A DNA stretch of 64,000 bases from Parasutterella secunda (GCF_016901835.1 NZ_JACJKX010000006.1:1-64000), one strand, 5' to 3'; positions 54,465 through 63,395 are shown, numbered from the stretch's first letter. Notes: a model not told the origin generated them from the letters alone. Made by a program: numbers and translations.

Positions 54465-55523
54465 TTATTTTGCTTTGTACTCACGCAATTTTTCCTTGCC
54501 GTACATCGCGGTCATGGGTTTCCCGTCCGGACCGATGGTGCCGCGGTGCATACCGGCGGAATTCATCGGGAAGGCGTAGTGACCCTTGCGATCCAAGATA
54601 ATCAAGCCACCGGTGCCGCCGATGGCGCCGACATCCTTAATGGCCGCTTCGCCGGCTTTTTGCACATCAGGACCCTCGTACTTGTAGTGTACGGAAACGT
54701 TGTAAGCGGCAGAAGTACGGATAAACATTTCACCGGAACCGGTTGCGGAAACAGCCACCGTGTCGTTGTTGGCATAGGTGCCGGCACCGATGATGGGGCT
54801 ATCGCCGATACGACCGAAACGCTTGTTGGTCATGCCGCCTGTGGAGGTGGCAGCAGCGAGGTTGCCGTGTTTATCCAGCGCAACTGCGCCGACCGTTCCG
54901 AATTTGTAGTCGTACATCAAAGGATCGATGTAGAGCTCGGCATTGGAAGTTTTCTTGGCGCCGTCGTGATCCAACAGGATTTGTTCTTTTTCTTGAGCTT
55001 TTTTCAACTGATCATAGCGATGTTGGGTGAAGAACCACTTGGGATCGACGATTTCGGCACCATTGGCCGCACAGAATTTTTCTGCGCCTTTTGAAGCCAT
55101 CATGACATGGGGCGATTTGGTGCGAACCAAGTCAGCGCAATTCACTGGATGCTTGACGTTGGTCACGCCGGCAACAGCGCCTGCTGTCAACGTCTTGCCG
55201 TCCATGATGGAGGCATCCAACTCGTTTTTCCCTTCATTGGTGAAAACGGCACCGCGACCGGCGTTGAAAATGGGATTGAGTTCCATTTGGTTGATAGCAG
55301 CCTTTACCGCTTCGACGGAAGTGCCACCGCGATTGAGCACTTCATAGCCTGCTTTCAAAGCCGCCTGCAGACCTTCGTGATAGGCCTTTTCTTCTTCAGG
55401 CGAAAAACGGCCCTCGACGATATTGCCGGCGCCGCCGTGAATGACTAAGCGGAAATCATCGGCAGCCAAAGCCGTGCCGCTAAGCGCAAGTCCAAGAGAT
55501 AGTGCAACAAGTGTTTTGCGCAT
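54465..55523 (-). CDS. iaaA: Secreted isoaspartyl peptidase/plant-type L-asparaginase
   Basis: The 352-residue Ntn-hydrolase precursor has a signal peptide (about residues 1-20). It carries the GGAGN motif near residue 30 and the autoproteolysis site before Thr210 (KFGTVGAVALD), which becomes the N-terminal nucleophile. NLAAATSTGGMTNKRFGRIGDSPIIGAGTYA follows. It cleaves isoaspartyl dipeptides and asparagine; the leader indicates periplasmic action. It fits amino-acid catabolism and looks like core sequence embedded in the accessory region. Confidence 0.93.
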   Translation of the reverse strand: MRKTLVALSLGLALSGTALAADDFRLVIHGGAGNIVEGRFSPEEEKAYHEGLQAALKAGYEVLNRGGTSVEAVKAAINQMELNPIFNAGRGAVFTNEGKNELDASIMDGKTLTAGAVAGVTNVKHPVNCADLVRTKSPHVMMASKGAEKFCAANGAEIVDPKWFFTQHRYDQLKKAQEKEQILLDHDGAKKTSNAELYIDPLMYDYKFGTVGAVALDKHGNLAAATSTGGMTNKRFGRIGDSPIIGAGTYANNDTVAVSATGSGEMFIRTSAAYNVSVHYKYEGPDVQKAGEAAIKDVGAIGGTGGLIILDRKGHYAFPMNSAGMHRGTIGPDGKPMTAMYGKEKLREYKAK

Positions 55524-55756
55524 TGTTGTATCCTTTTTGAAAGATGCGTTAAAACGAACTTTGAGTATATCTAATCAGCCATTGAACACTTTGTTAATGT
55601 CGCTTTGTGCCGTTAGTTCATGTCAATGAATGACGAAAAACAATGGGAATATGCACCATCAAAGCAAACTCGTCTCATAAAGCGGCAAGTAAGCAATACC
55701 CTCTTCAATCTTTAAGTGCTTATCGGCAAAACCTTTGTTAAGGTGACGCGGTTTTA

Positions 55757-55809
55757 GGACAGAATGATAAAAAACCTCTATAACGATTTTAAGTTATAGA
55801 GACTGTCCT
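55757..55809. repeat. Nested inverted repeat upstream of the HNH pseudogene
   Basis: Outer arms AGGACAG (55757-55763) and CTGTCCT (55803-55809) enclose inner arms CTCTATAAC (55776-55784) and GTTATAGAG (55793-55801). The 5' outer and inner arms are separated by 12 nt, the 3' ones by a single nt. It could be an insertion-sequence end or a regulatory fold. The rest of 55524-55953 shows no gene. Confidence 0.5.
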
Positions 55810-55953
55810 GTGATATTTGGGTTCCGTCCACTTTTTCAATTGGCTTTAATGAACCTGATATTCTAGCTAGAGTCCAGAAAATACGGCTTTATGTAACTCG
55901 GTAAGTAAAAATCAAAACGAAATCAAAAACGAATTTTTCAGGAGAAGTAAAAA

Positions 55954-56766
55954 ATGGAACGTATTGATTTATCTATTATTCGTAAAGGAGAAACTTGGGT
56001 TCTCAACACAATTGACGATACATACCATGTTTATTGGAATAAAGATTTAGAGAAAAAAGAAAGAATCATAATCATTTCCGATGTTGAGCTCTTATTAGGA
56101 TACGTAGTTTTAGGCGGACAAGTTAGATACGGAATAAAAGGACAAAAAAAGTCCTAACAATGCTCTTGTTGCCTACAAACAAGAAGATGTTATTCTTAAC
56201 GGTATTAGTATCAAGGATAAGTGTCATAGAAAAAGCACTCAAATGCCTCCATCAGATGATGAAATACGAAAACACGGACAGGAAATTCTTAATCTTGTTT
56301 TCGGAGCAGCTTGTCCCTCTTCTCAATCAACCGAACCATTGGACTCAAGTTTGATTGGACGACCAACAGATAAAGAAATAACTGTGGAAGCAAGGTTACA
56401 ACAAGGTGAGTTCCGTAAGAAATTGATCAAGCAATGGGCTGGGAAATGTATGGTCACGGGTATTGATATCGAACCGCTCCTGCGCGCCAGTCACATCAAA
56501 GCCTATGCAGAATGTACGGATGTTGAAAAGTACGATCTTAATAACGGTCTATTGTTGAGTGCTACATCGACGCTTTATTCGATCGTCATCTCATTACCTT
56601 TGATGTAAACGGGAACCTTCTAGCTTCGAAAACGTTAACGGAAAAACAGCTGTCTTTTTTAGGAATTGACAATCCAATTCAGCTTCATCTCAATGATGAG
56701 CAAAAACATTACATGAATGTTCATCGGGAGCTATTCTATAAACAAGAGCAATTACTTGGAGTTTAG
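55954..56766 (+). pseudogene. HNH endonuclease gene broken by two frameshifts
   Basis: The first frame (from 55954, MERIDLSIIRKGETWVLN) stops just after an A7 run at 56144-56150. The continuation KSPNNALVAYKQEDVILNG lies in the next frame. The HNH region KCMVTGIDIEPLLRASHIKAYAECTDVEKYDLNNGLLLSA then breaks near 56564, and IDALFDRHLITFDVNGNLL continues in another frame to a stop at 56764-56766. RASHIKA and NGLLLSA...DALFDR are the HNH nuclease hallmarks. Two lesions, one in a homopolymer, indicate a pseudogene; a sequencing slip at the A7 is possible for that one. Confidence 0.75.
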
Positions 56767-56867
56767 CTGGCAAATCTTTGGTAGATCACCTTTGGTAAGT
56801 GAGATTATCAATTGAAGGAATGTTAGATGCGAGTCCGAGGCGCTTCTTTTGAGGCTGCCCCGATTTT

Positions 56868-57944
56868 CTACGACAATCGCGTTAACAACCAATTTTTAAA
56901 AAACGGATCTTCGATTTCATACGTTTCGGTTTTAATGAGGTAGCCGGCCTTCAGCATTCGCGATGCGGTTGAGTAGGTTGTGCTTGTGGCATAGCCGTCT
57001 TTGCTGGACAATTTTCCGAGAGTGGCGAGATCACGCAAGATTCGACGTTCATTTTTAGTAAACCCAGTCCATAACCGTTCAAAGTCCAAGTCGTGAACGG
57101 CGATTAGTTGCGTCATGGCGGTGTCAACCGCATCCGCTTCCCTGTCAAGCTTTTTATAGTTCAAAAGATCCCACACGCTGGCGGCGAGTTGCTGAATATA
57201 GTCCGGATGGCAGCCGGTAATGTTCAAAATACGTTTGGCCAAATCGTTTGATTCCGTTGTTACCGCGCTCAGTCCTTCTTGGACATACTGATGAAAATCT
57301 TCAAATGGGATTTTCTTCAGGTGCATCAATTGTCCGAAATGGTAGAAAGGCGATTTCACTTTCTCAAAAATGCTCGTCATCATGCTTTCTTGGCTTCCCA
57401 AGAAAACGTAATTCACCAAACTTTGTTCCTGCATGATGGCGCGCAGCTTTTTGTCGATCCCCTTTTCGAGCGTCAAAATCTCTTGAAACTCATCAAAGAC
57501 GGCAATTAATCGTTCTTTTTTCGTACTGACCATCTCCAATAAACCCAAGGCATCTTCAAGCAAGATGTTTGAATCCACCCCGGGATTAAAAGTAACGTCT
57601 ATCCCATTGGTAATGGGGTTGATTGAAATAGTTGGAATAATTCGAAAGTGCTTCAAAAAAGATTTGATTCGTTCAAGCGGATACCGCTTTAGTGTTTCTT
57701 TGACAATCAATTCAGCTAAATCAGCTGTACTGACTGCCCTTTGAACATTAATAAAAATGTAAGGACGCTTAGTAGCGTGAACAGCTTTAAGAATTAAACT
57801 CGTCTTACCGAAGCGACGCGGACTGATCAAAATAAGGTGGTTGGCCGAATTCAAAGACTCTTTGATGGTTGCGAGTTCTTCTTTACGGTCAGTAAAGTAG
57901 GGTTCTTGAACAATCGTGCCGTATTTAAAAGGATTATTTGCCAT
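56868..57944 (-). CDS. AAA-type P-loop ATPase of unknown role
   Basis: The 358-residue protein has the form NPFKYGTIVQEPYFTDRKEE, then Walker A SPRRFGKTSL (41-50) and Walker B LIAVFDEFQEI (about 143-153). A conserved arginine-type sensor region and a C-terminal winged-helix segment (FTKNERRILRDLATLGKLSSKDGYATSTTYSTASRMLKAGYLI) follow. Proteins of this archaeal-type AAA group occur in mobile regions and their function is unsettled. Three palindromes sit immediately upstream of its start. Confidence 0.8.
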   Translation of the reverse strand: MANNPFKYGTIVQEPYFTDRKEELATIKESLNSANHLILISPRRFGKTSLILKAVHATKRPYIFINVQRAVSTADLAELIVKETLKRYPLERIKSFLKHFRIIPTISINPITNGIDVTFNPGVDSNILLEDALGLLEMVSTKKERLIAVFDEFQEILTLEKGIDKKLRAIMQEQSLVNYVFLGSQESMMTSIFEKVKSPFYHFGQLMHLKKIPFEDFHQYVQEGLSAVTTESNDLAKRILNITGCHPDYIQQLAASVWDLLNYKKLDREADAVDTAMTQLIAVHDLDFERLWTGFTKNERRILRDLATLGKLSSKDGYATSTTYSTASRMLKAGYLIKTETYEIEDPFFKNWLLTRLS

Positions 57945-57951
57945 ATCAAGA

Positions 57952-58010
57952 ATTTTCGTAACGAAAATTTGCGTAGTTAATATTACGCAAAATTGCGTAA
58001 TGACGCAATT
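57952..58010. promoter_or_regulatory. Three consecutive palindromes before the ATPase gene
   Basis: ATTTTCGT-A-ACGAAAAT (57952-57968), TTGCGTA-N8-TACGCAA (57969-57990) and AATTGCGT-N4-ACGCAATT (57991-58010) follow one another without gap, all perfect. They share the CGTA/TACG core and begin 8 bp from the ATPase start codon. Operators for the divergent HTH regulator are the obvious reading. Confidence 0.65.
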
Positions 58011-58278
58011 AGAAAATTACCCATAGACGGACTCTGACTCTTAGCTCGTTCTGTCGTCAGTTGACCGTTCAGTAAGTAATCCAATACGAAAAGATCTGTG
58101 TTCACTATTTTTCTCCCAAAGACTCTTTCCAAGAACAATCTATTTCAGGCTTCACAAGTCACGGAAATGAGCATTTCCGATAGTAATTTTTATTGCCTCA
58201 ACCAACCCTAAAAAAGAATTTATAACTGGTTTACATACCGAGTTTAATTTTTGAGACAACTTCAGATGGAAAAGTCAG

Positions 58279-58352
58279 TTTACGATACTATATAATGCAT
58301 CTTATAGTATTGAACTATACATTTAATCTGATTTAATATCGTAAATTTTACG
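58279..58352. promoter_or_regulatory. Inverted-repeat cluster before the HTH regulator gene
   Basis: TTTACGATA (58279-58287) and TATCGTAAA (58337-58345) form a wide inverted repeat. Inside it ATACTATA-N10-TATAGTAT (58285-58310) is a perfect palindrome. CGTAAATTTTACG (58340-58352) is another. Together with the ATPase-side palindromes they fill both ends of the 462-bp divergent spacer, whose middle (58011-58278) shows no gene. Confidence 0.6.
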
Positions 58353-58406
58353 GGATATAAACAAAAATCTTGCAAAAATTACGGTAAAAAAAATGCATGT
58401 TATTAT

Positions 58407-59177
58407 GTGATGCACTATCAATATGTGAGAGTCCATTACACCATGCAACTCGGTCAGATTAAAAATTCACCCTACGAGACTGTTGTCGCTTTATTGAGAA
58501 GAGAAGGGATTTCCAGCATTGATTGGTATCTCTATTGTCTTCACAGAGGGTATATGGATAGGCCTAAATGGACAGGAAAGGCAGTTGCTGATTACCGGAA
58601 GTTGCAAAACTTAACTCAGTTTGAGTTAGCCACTGTTTTGCGAACTGATGCAACAACTATCGCAAGATGGGAGAAGCGGCCCAATGAGGCCATTCCTCCT
58701 CAAGTTAGTTCACTCATGGCTCTCATTGAGAAAATTGGACTTCGAACTTATCTTATGCTTGAAGTTGGAGAGACTCAAACTATTAACGAGTCCACCCTAG
58801 GGGAAAAAATAAAAACTGAAGCAAAAGAGCGTGACGTCGTACCCTACGTAACCGCCATCAAAGAATTAGCTAAACAAATTAAAGATGGTAGTGCGGCAAG
58901 GAAAAGACTACCTAGAGAACAAATTTCTCCGGATAGGATAAAAACAATCAGACAAGCCTATGTGATGTCACGTGAGGAATTCGCTTCTTTCCTTGATGTC
59001 GCTACCAGCACCATCGAAAAATGGGAAAGTGGCGCAAGCCAACCAACAGGACCATCCAACATACTTTTGAGGTTATTGGAGCAAGATCTGCAAAAATCAT
59101 TTTGTCTGGAAGAACATCTGATTCTGTTGGATCGTTATAACAAAGCAGACTTAACTGATTTGAGCAAAACTGAATAA
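58407..59177 (+). CDS. Double-HTH (XRE/HigA-like) regulator
   Basis: The protein of up to 256 residues has two HTH units. One lies around residues 55-95 (ADYRKLQNLTQFELATVLRTDATTIARWEKRP) and one around 175-215 (RIKTIRQAYVMSREEFASFLDVATSTIEKWESGASQPTG). Both are of the HigA/NadS-like antitoxin or XRE class with an IxxWE core. A charged linker joins them. The start is uncertain: GTG 58407, ATG 58410 or ATG 58443, none with a good ribosome site. It heads a run of closely spaced genes and probably controls them and the divergent ATPase. Confidence 0.75.
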   Translation: MMHYQYVRVHYTMQLGQIKNSPYETVVALLRREGISSIDWYLYCLHRGYMDRPKWTGKAVADYRKLQNLTQFELATVLRTDATTIARWEKRPNEAIPPQVSSLMALIEKIGLRTYLMLEVGETQTINESTLGEKIKTEAKERDVVPYVTAIKELAKQIKDGSAARKRLPREQISPDRIKTIRQAYVMSREEFASFLDVATSTIEKWESGASQPTGPSNILLRLLEQDLQKSFCLEEHLILLDRYNKADLTDLSKTE

Positions 59178-59213
59178 GTTCGGTCTTGTCTCCGTATAAA
59201 CTGCGGAGGCATC

Positions 59214-59438
59214 ATGCCTGAGTTACAAGACATCTCGAGTATCAAGCTAGGCGAAGACGCCGAGGTTGATTTCTTAACAACGGTAACAGATCCTCGTTTT
59301 TGTTACCTGCTACAAAATATTTTCCACAATCCTGAAACTGATTCTTTATTGAATAACGATGAAGTTATTCAGGATTCTTCATCAAGTGTATGCATAACGA
59401 GTGAATGCGGCTCAACAAAACTTCAAAAGGAAATGTAA
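59214..59438 (+). CDS. Small acidic protein, 74 residues, unknown
   Basis: MPELQDISSIKLGEDAEVDFLTTVTDPRFCYLLQNIF and a serine- and acid-rich C-terminus; net acidic, no membrane segment. I recognise no family. GCGGAGG stands 6 nt before the ATG, and the stop is 5 nt before the next start, which supports a real gene in an operon. Confidence 0.7.
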   Translation: MPELQDISSIKLGEDAEVDFLTTVTDPRFCYLLQNIFHNPETDSLLNNDEVIQDSSSSVCITSECGSTKLQKEM

Positions 59439-59443
59439 AGAGT

Positions 59444-60691
59444 ATGTCTAGTGATTTTGAATTCTCTATTCCGAGCAATACATCTCTTGATGCTCCCTCT
59501 GACATCTTTGCTCGTATTCTTCTAGCTTTTTACCTCAGCTTTTGTAGATCGTCAGAAGTGAAGCCGTGGCACTCGCTCGTTATCTCCTATCCTCTTTCGC
59601 AAGAAGAGGGAAATCAGAAAATTGAGGATCTGCGTGTATCCATCCGATCACTTGCATCAACAATGATCCTTCACGATGATTATTCAGTGCAATTATTTAA
59701 AGCAGTACAGGTAAGCACACAGAATGGATGGAAAATTTTCAAAGTTAGTCCCGAACCCGATGCAATGGATCTTATGGAGCCTAACGTAAATTACGATAGA
59801 TTACTTCCCCTTCTTTGGAAGCTAACTGAGTACTCTTCCAACCTAAAATTAGGATTTACAGAGCACTTATATCGAAAGTTGCGCCAGTCCGGGCTCGATG
59901 TAGATATAAGTGCTCAGTTCTCTAAAGTAGTTCCTCACACTACTAAAAAACCGTTGCCGAAGAACTTTGTAAATATCACTATGCTTTGGGATAGGGGCCC
60001 CGCTCGAGTAGTTAGACCAGATAACAATGAGATCAGGACTCTATCAGCCACAAAGGGATGTAAAGTGCGTCTCTCGGCTTCTAGATTTTTCCCAGCTCCA
60101 ACCTGTTACTACACCCCTCTAGCGGATCCATACGCCCGCGCTTTACAAGCTTTTATCTTGCACTGTAAGGAACATTCTTTAGTTGGTTTTTCGATTTACT
60201 TACACCCTAACACTGCCTCTTGGTCCAATTGGTCGGATAATAATATTCCGTACTTAGAATCAATTTGCAGACAGGTTATAGAAACCTCCAAAACAGAAAT
60301 CCGTCAAAATTATGTTCGCACCCAACCTATTTCTGGCACTTTGGAAGTAACAACGTCACCTTGGCGTGCCAGCTTCAAGTTTGACGATCCCTCTTACCAA
60401 GACGGTGAATTGAATCATTGGTATCTAATGGGGCAGATACTCGGAACAAGAGAAGCCACGAACGGCCCTCATTTTGTCACCCAAGTGCAAAAGCAATTTC
60501 GAAAATATTTCTGGGCCCTTGAAGATGAATTCGGTATTGAAATCTCAGTCAATGGCTCGTTCCTTTGGGATGGTGACATAAGCCCTGTTTTAGACCGAAA
60601 CAAGCCGTTAAAAGTATGGAGTCATCATCCCACAGAACTCTTAGGCGAAATTGAGCTTAACAAGAGGCTGAAGGAGGAGAATGACTCTTGA
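59444..60691 (+). CDS. Unknown protein, WALED/DRNKP family, copy 1
   Basis: The 415-residue soluble protein has no recognised domain. It shares with the next gene a middle block (ALxAFIxH, then a W-S-D-x-N...LExIC(R/Q)Q segment) and a C-terminal block (ILG...FWALEDEFGI...GSFLWDGDISPVLDRNKPL). The frame is open from 59405; the ATG at 59444 follows the upstream stop by 5 nt. A strong AAGGAGGAGA at its 3' end is followed by an out-of-frame ATG giving a 10-codon open frame (60681-60713). Confidence 0.75.
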   Translation: MSSDFEFSIPSNTSLDAPSDIFARILLAFYLSFCRSSEVKPWHSLVISYPLSQEEGNQKIEDLRVSIRSLASTMILHDDYSVQLFKAVQVSTQNGWKIFKVSPEPDAMDLMEPNVNYDRLLPLLWKLTEYSSNLKLGFTEHLYRKLRQSGLDVDISAQFSKVVPHTTKKPLPKNFVNITMLWDRGPARVVRPDNNEIRTLSATKGCKVRLSASRFFPAPTCYYTPLADPYARALQAFILHCKEHSLVGFSIYLHPNTASWSNWSDNNIPYLESICRQVIETSKTEIRQNYVRTQPISGTLEVTTSPWRASFKFDDPSYQDGELNHWYLMGQILGTREATNGPHFVTQVQKQFRKYFWALEDEFGIEISVNGSFLWDGDISPVLDRNKPLKVWSHHPTELLGEIELNKRLKEENDS

Positions 60692-60776
60692 CCTCATCCC
60701 AAAGAAGTCTTGATCGAACAATGTACGAAACTTAGGAATTCACAAGGCGAAGAGTGTTTTTATAGGAAAGAAACTA

Positions 60777-62045
60777 ATGTTTGAACGCTACATAGATCTG
60801 AAAAATCATTTAAAAGTAAGGGTAAAAAGTGATCGCTGGGTTCTGTTTCTGTTGGCATTGGTAATTCAGCATCTCCCTTTAGAGCACTCAGACAGCGAAG
60901 CTTTGGAGGTGGATTATTACATTCCTGATGAAGAAACCAATCCGAATTTGCTTACAAACAAAGAGGCTCTGCTTGCTACCGTGCGTCAGCTTCTTGAAAC
61001 AGCAATTGTTGACTCCATGATTGGAATTTCTATCAACAAATATCTCTTTCCTCGATTCAAGGAGTTAATTGTTGATGATGGGAAACGTTGGATTTTAAAG
61101 ATAGAGACCGATTCCGATCTGAGGCAAATGCTCAAGAGCGAACTCTCCAATGAAGAGAAGTGGCTTTTGGTGGGGCAGTTGATTCAAGCATCCTCATCTG
61201 AGCCAGCAGCCATTGAAGCAAGTCTGAAAGAAGAGTTGGCAGCATTTGAAAAACAGTTCCAAATGAATGTTCAGCATCCTCGGATTTTGAACTTCAATAA
61301 TGATGAAAAAGCCGAAGAATGGGTAAATGTTCTCGATAAGATTCTTGCCAAGGAAATACGTGCACCCGAGCTTAACAGAGAAGTAGATGAAGGAGGACGT
61401 TTTATCCCCGATGGGATGACGGCCTCAGAATTTGAAAATCAACTGCCCTTATTAAAGGAACTGACTATTGCTCGAGTCACCCAGCTGGAGGATTCGGACG
61501 CTCAAGCCCTTTTGGCATTCATATATCACACAACTCAATCTGCTCTTTTTCCGGGTTTCGACATTACGATGACTCAATCGGTTGAAAAAGATTCAACTTG
61601 GTCAGATAAGAATAGGGAGCATTTAGAGACCATTTGCCAGCAAGCCTCCCAAGCGCTAGTGTCTTACCACTTCGAGGATCGTACGACTCATTGTCCCTTG
61701 CTCTTTGGATGCGAGATCGGTAAAGACGATCAAGGGCGGTGGGCAGCCACATTTTTGCCTGCCAGAGACATGATCTTTACATCTTATCTGTTTGAGTGGC
61801 GACACTGGATCTTGATTGCCCATATTTTGGGTTTGACCAATGGTCATCTTGAGGGCGACATCATCAACCAAACACGCTGGACTTATCGGGATCGTGTCTG
61901 GGCATTGGAGGACAAGCTGGGCGTAAAACTAGCAACCGATGGTACATTCGTTGACTGGGATGGTAAGGTTGATCCGCTGATTGATCGAAACAAACCCTTT
62001 GTGCCTTTGAGATGGATAATGAGAGATGAAGATTCGAAAAAATAG
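60777..62045 (+). CDS. Unknown protein, WALED/DRNKP family, copy 2
   Basis: The 422-residue paralog of the preceding gene. The C-terminus reads HILGLTNGHLEGDIINQ, VWALEDKLGVKLATDGTFVDWDGKVDPLIDRNKPFVPL, closely parallel to copy 1; the N-terminal third has diverged. It is glutamate-rich and probably cytoplasmic. AGGAAAG precedes the ATG. The 3' end overlaps the next start by 20 nt, implying coupling. Confidence 0.75.
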   Translation: MFERYIDLKNHLKVRVKSDRWVLFLLALVIQHLPLEHSDSEALEVDYYIPDEETNPNLLTNKEALLATVRQLLETAIVDSMIGISINKYLFPRFKELIVDDGKRWILKIETDSDLRQMLKSELSNEEKWLLVGQLIQASSSEPAAIEASLKEELAAFEKQFQMNVQHPRILNFNNDEKAEEWVNVLDKILAKEIRAPELNREVDEGGRFIPDGMTASEFENQLPLLKELTIARVTQLEDSDAQALLAFIYHTTQSALFPGFDITMTQSVEKDSTWSDKNREHLETICQQASQALVSYHFEDRTTHCPLLFGCEIGKDDQGRWAATFLPARDMIFTSYLFEWRHWILIAHILGLTNGHLEGDIINQTRWTYRDRVWALEDKLGVKLATDGTFVDWDGKVDPLIDRNKPFVPLRWIMRDEDSKK

Positions 62046-62571
62046 ATATCTTGCGCTTCGGGTCTTGCGCAAATGGAAGGATTCCCTCTTTTGGCATTAC
62101 CACGATCCTCTTTACTGCGCACAGAGTTCTGGCTCTAAATTGAAGCTCTCCAAGGAAGGTTGGAGAAGCTTCGAGAAATTCATGAAATATGGACCTCAAC
62201 CAACCAGAGACGCTCGTATTTTTAAGAAACAAAGCGCTTTGTTTCATTTCATGAGGGCTTACTCTTTGGAAACGCTGGAGTCTACGGAACGGTTGCTCCA
62301 CCGTTGGCTTCGTGAGAATCACAAATTGAAGGATCTGTATGTACTCTATGAAATCATTGACCGGAATACTGATGTATTCCCAGCTCTTGAAGATCTGAAA
62401 TTTAGCTACGGTATCCGTCTGCCTTTTAAGCGCAAAGACCTGTTGAAGTGGCTGCCCAAAGATCTGGGCAAGTGTGAGGCCGATGGAAGCCAACAGGTGT
62501 TCTTCTACATTTCGGACATGGCCAAACGCCGCCGGGAAGAAGAACGGAAACGGCTGGAGTCCAACCCTTAA
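62026..62571 (+). CDS. Unknown basic helical protein, 181 residues
   Basis: MKIRKNRYLALRVLRKWKDSLFWHYHDPLYCAQSSGSKLKLS opens a strongly basic, mainly helical protein rich in Arg, Lys and aromatic residues, ending RRREEERKRLESNP. No family recognised. It begins inside the end of the preceding gene and precedes the first repeated leader by 30 nt. Confidence 0.7.
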   Translation: MKIRKNRYLALRVLRKWKDSLFWHYHDPLYCAQSSGSKLKLSKEGWRSFEKFMKYGPQPTRDARIFKKQSALFHFMRAYSLETLESTERLLHRWLRENHKLKDLYVLYEIIDRNTDVFPALEDLKFSYGIRLPFKRKDLLKWLPKDLGKCEADGSQQVFFYISDMAKRRREEERKRLESNP

Positions 62572-62601
62572 CAATTAAATGTCAACCTAAACATGATGAT
62601 G

Positions 62602-62621
62602 AGGAGGTGCCTATGACTTAG
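62602..62621 (+). promoter_or_regulatory. Strong ribosome site with two-codon ORF, leader 1
   Basis: AGGAGGTG (62602-62609), 3 nt, then ATG-ACT-TAG (62613-62621). The gene start follows 34 nt after this ATG. The Shine-Dalgarno sequence is far stronger than that of the gene itself (AGAGG). A second short frame ending in the same ATGA overlap (ATG 62593 to TGA 62616) encodes tandem AGG arginine codons. Confidence 0.75.
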
Positions 62622-62646
62622 TTACAACAACTCAAAGAGGTTAAAA

Positions 62647-62967
62647 ATGAGCCGTTCTCATAGGCATTCGCCGTTTTCTGCCTTCAACAAAAAATTGTCG
62701 GAAGCGCAGGAAAAGCGTATTTGGCACAAAAAGCTCCGTGCTGCAGAACGCACCAAAATGCTCAAGTTCGTGCGGGATCCTGACTACTGGGAAGAGTATT
62801 TCTCCACTCTCCCCATTGAGGTATCGGACGAATGGGTCATGTTGAAAGAAGATCACCATTTCTCAAAGAAATTGGCTTATCTGACTTGGTTAAAAAACGG
62901 GAAAGCCAGACTAAAAAATGATGATCCTAAATGGTTTTGGCTCTACCTTAAACACTATTTCAAATGA
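62647..62967 (+). CDS. MSRS(Y/H)R-family small basic protein, copy 1
   Basis: The 106-residue protein starts MSRSHRHSPFSAFNKKLSEAQEKRIWHKKLRAAERTKML and ends with Lys-rich sequence. Shared with copies 2 and 3: MSRS(Y/H)R(H/R)SPF, (E/D)KRxWHK(K/R)(L/F)R, a central tryptophan pair and EVSDxWxMxK(E/D). I know similar N-termini only from proteins of unknown function. Same length in all three copies. Copy 1 is the most diverged. Confidence 0.8.
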   Translation: MSRSHRHSPFSAFNKKLSEAQEKRIWHKKLRAAERTKMLKFVRDPDYWEEYFSTLPIEVSDEWVMLKEDHHFSKKLAYLTWLKNGKARLKNDDPKWFWLYLKHYFK

Positions 62968-63003
62968 GCTTAACAAGGAATAAAACAATCAACCGGACAA
63001 ATA

Positions 63004-63023
63004 AGGAGGTGCCCATGACGTAG
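63004..63023 (+). promoter_or_regulatory. Strong ribosome site with two-codon ORF, leader 2
   Basis: AAGGAGGTG then CCC and ATG-ACG-TAG (63015-63023). The gene start lies 33 nt after this ATG and has its own AAAGGA. The 19 nt from AGGAGG to the stop match leader 1 at all but two or three positions. Confidence 0.75.
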
Positions 63024-63047
63024 GTATAACACTAAAAGGAAACAATC

Positions 63048-63368
63048 ATGAGTCGTTCATACAGACGTTCACCCTTTGTTGGCATTTGCAATGTTGAGTC
63101 CGAAGCTTACGACAAACGTCTTTGGCACAAGCGGTTCCGGGGGCGTGAACGCATGAAACTTAAATCCCTTGTCAAGCTCATGGATCGTTGGGACGGGTAC
63201 CTCACCACCCATCATAAGGATGTGTCCGATACATGGGGTATGAGCAAGGATGGACGCCGCTACTGGAGGGAGTTGTCGTACTTCATCTGGTTTAAGCGTC
63301 AAAAGAATGAATTTAAATTGAAGGATCCCGAAGCTTTCCGCTACTACCGCAAGTGGCATACGAAATAA
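63048..63368 (+). CDS. MSRS(Y/H)R-family small basic protein, copy 2
   Basis: The 106-residue protein reads MSRSYRRSPFVGICNVESEAYDKRLWHKRFRGRERMKLKSLVKLMDRWDGY, later DVSDTWGMSKDGRRYW and FRYYRKWHTK. It is closer to copy 3 than to copy 1 (shared RERMKLK, DRWDxY, FKRQKNE(F/L)KL and KWxxK end). Basic, soluble, no signal. No known domain. Confidence 0.8.
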   Translation: MSRSYRRSPFVGICNVESEAYDKRLWHKRFRGRERMKLKSLVKLMDRWDGYLTTHHKDVSDTWGMSKDGRRYWRELSYFIWFKRQKNEFKLKDPEAFRYYRKWHTK

Positions 63369-63395
63369 CGGGGCACTTCAAAACCAAACGATTAC

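Noticed and set aside
54546-55094. Open frame of 182 codons opposite iaaA
   Set aside because: Antisense shadow of a well-supported asparaginase gene.
60681-60713. 10-codon frame after AAGGAGGAGA considered as a fourth mini-ORF leader
   Set aside because: It has ten codons instead of two, lacks the GTGC-spacer consensus and sits 96 nt before the next gene, so it does not match the repeated leader.
61864-62574. Open frame of 236 codons on the minus strand opposite the 181-residue gene
   Set aside because: No ribosome site or domain; the plus-strand frame continues the operon with an overlapping start and protein-like composition.
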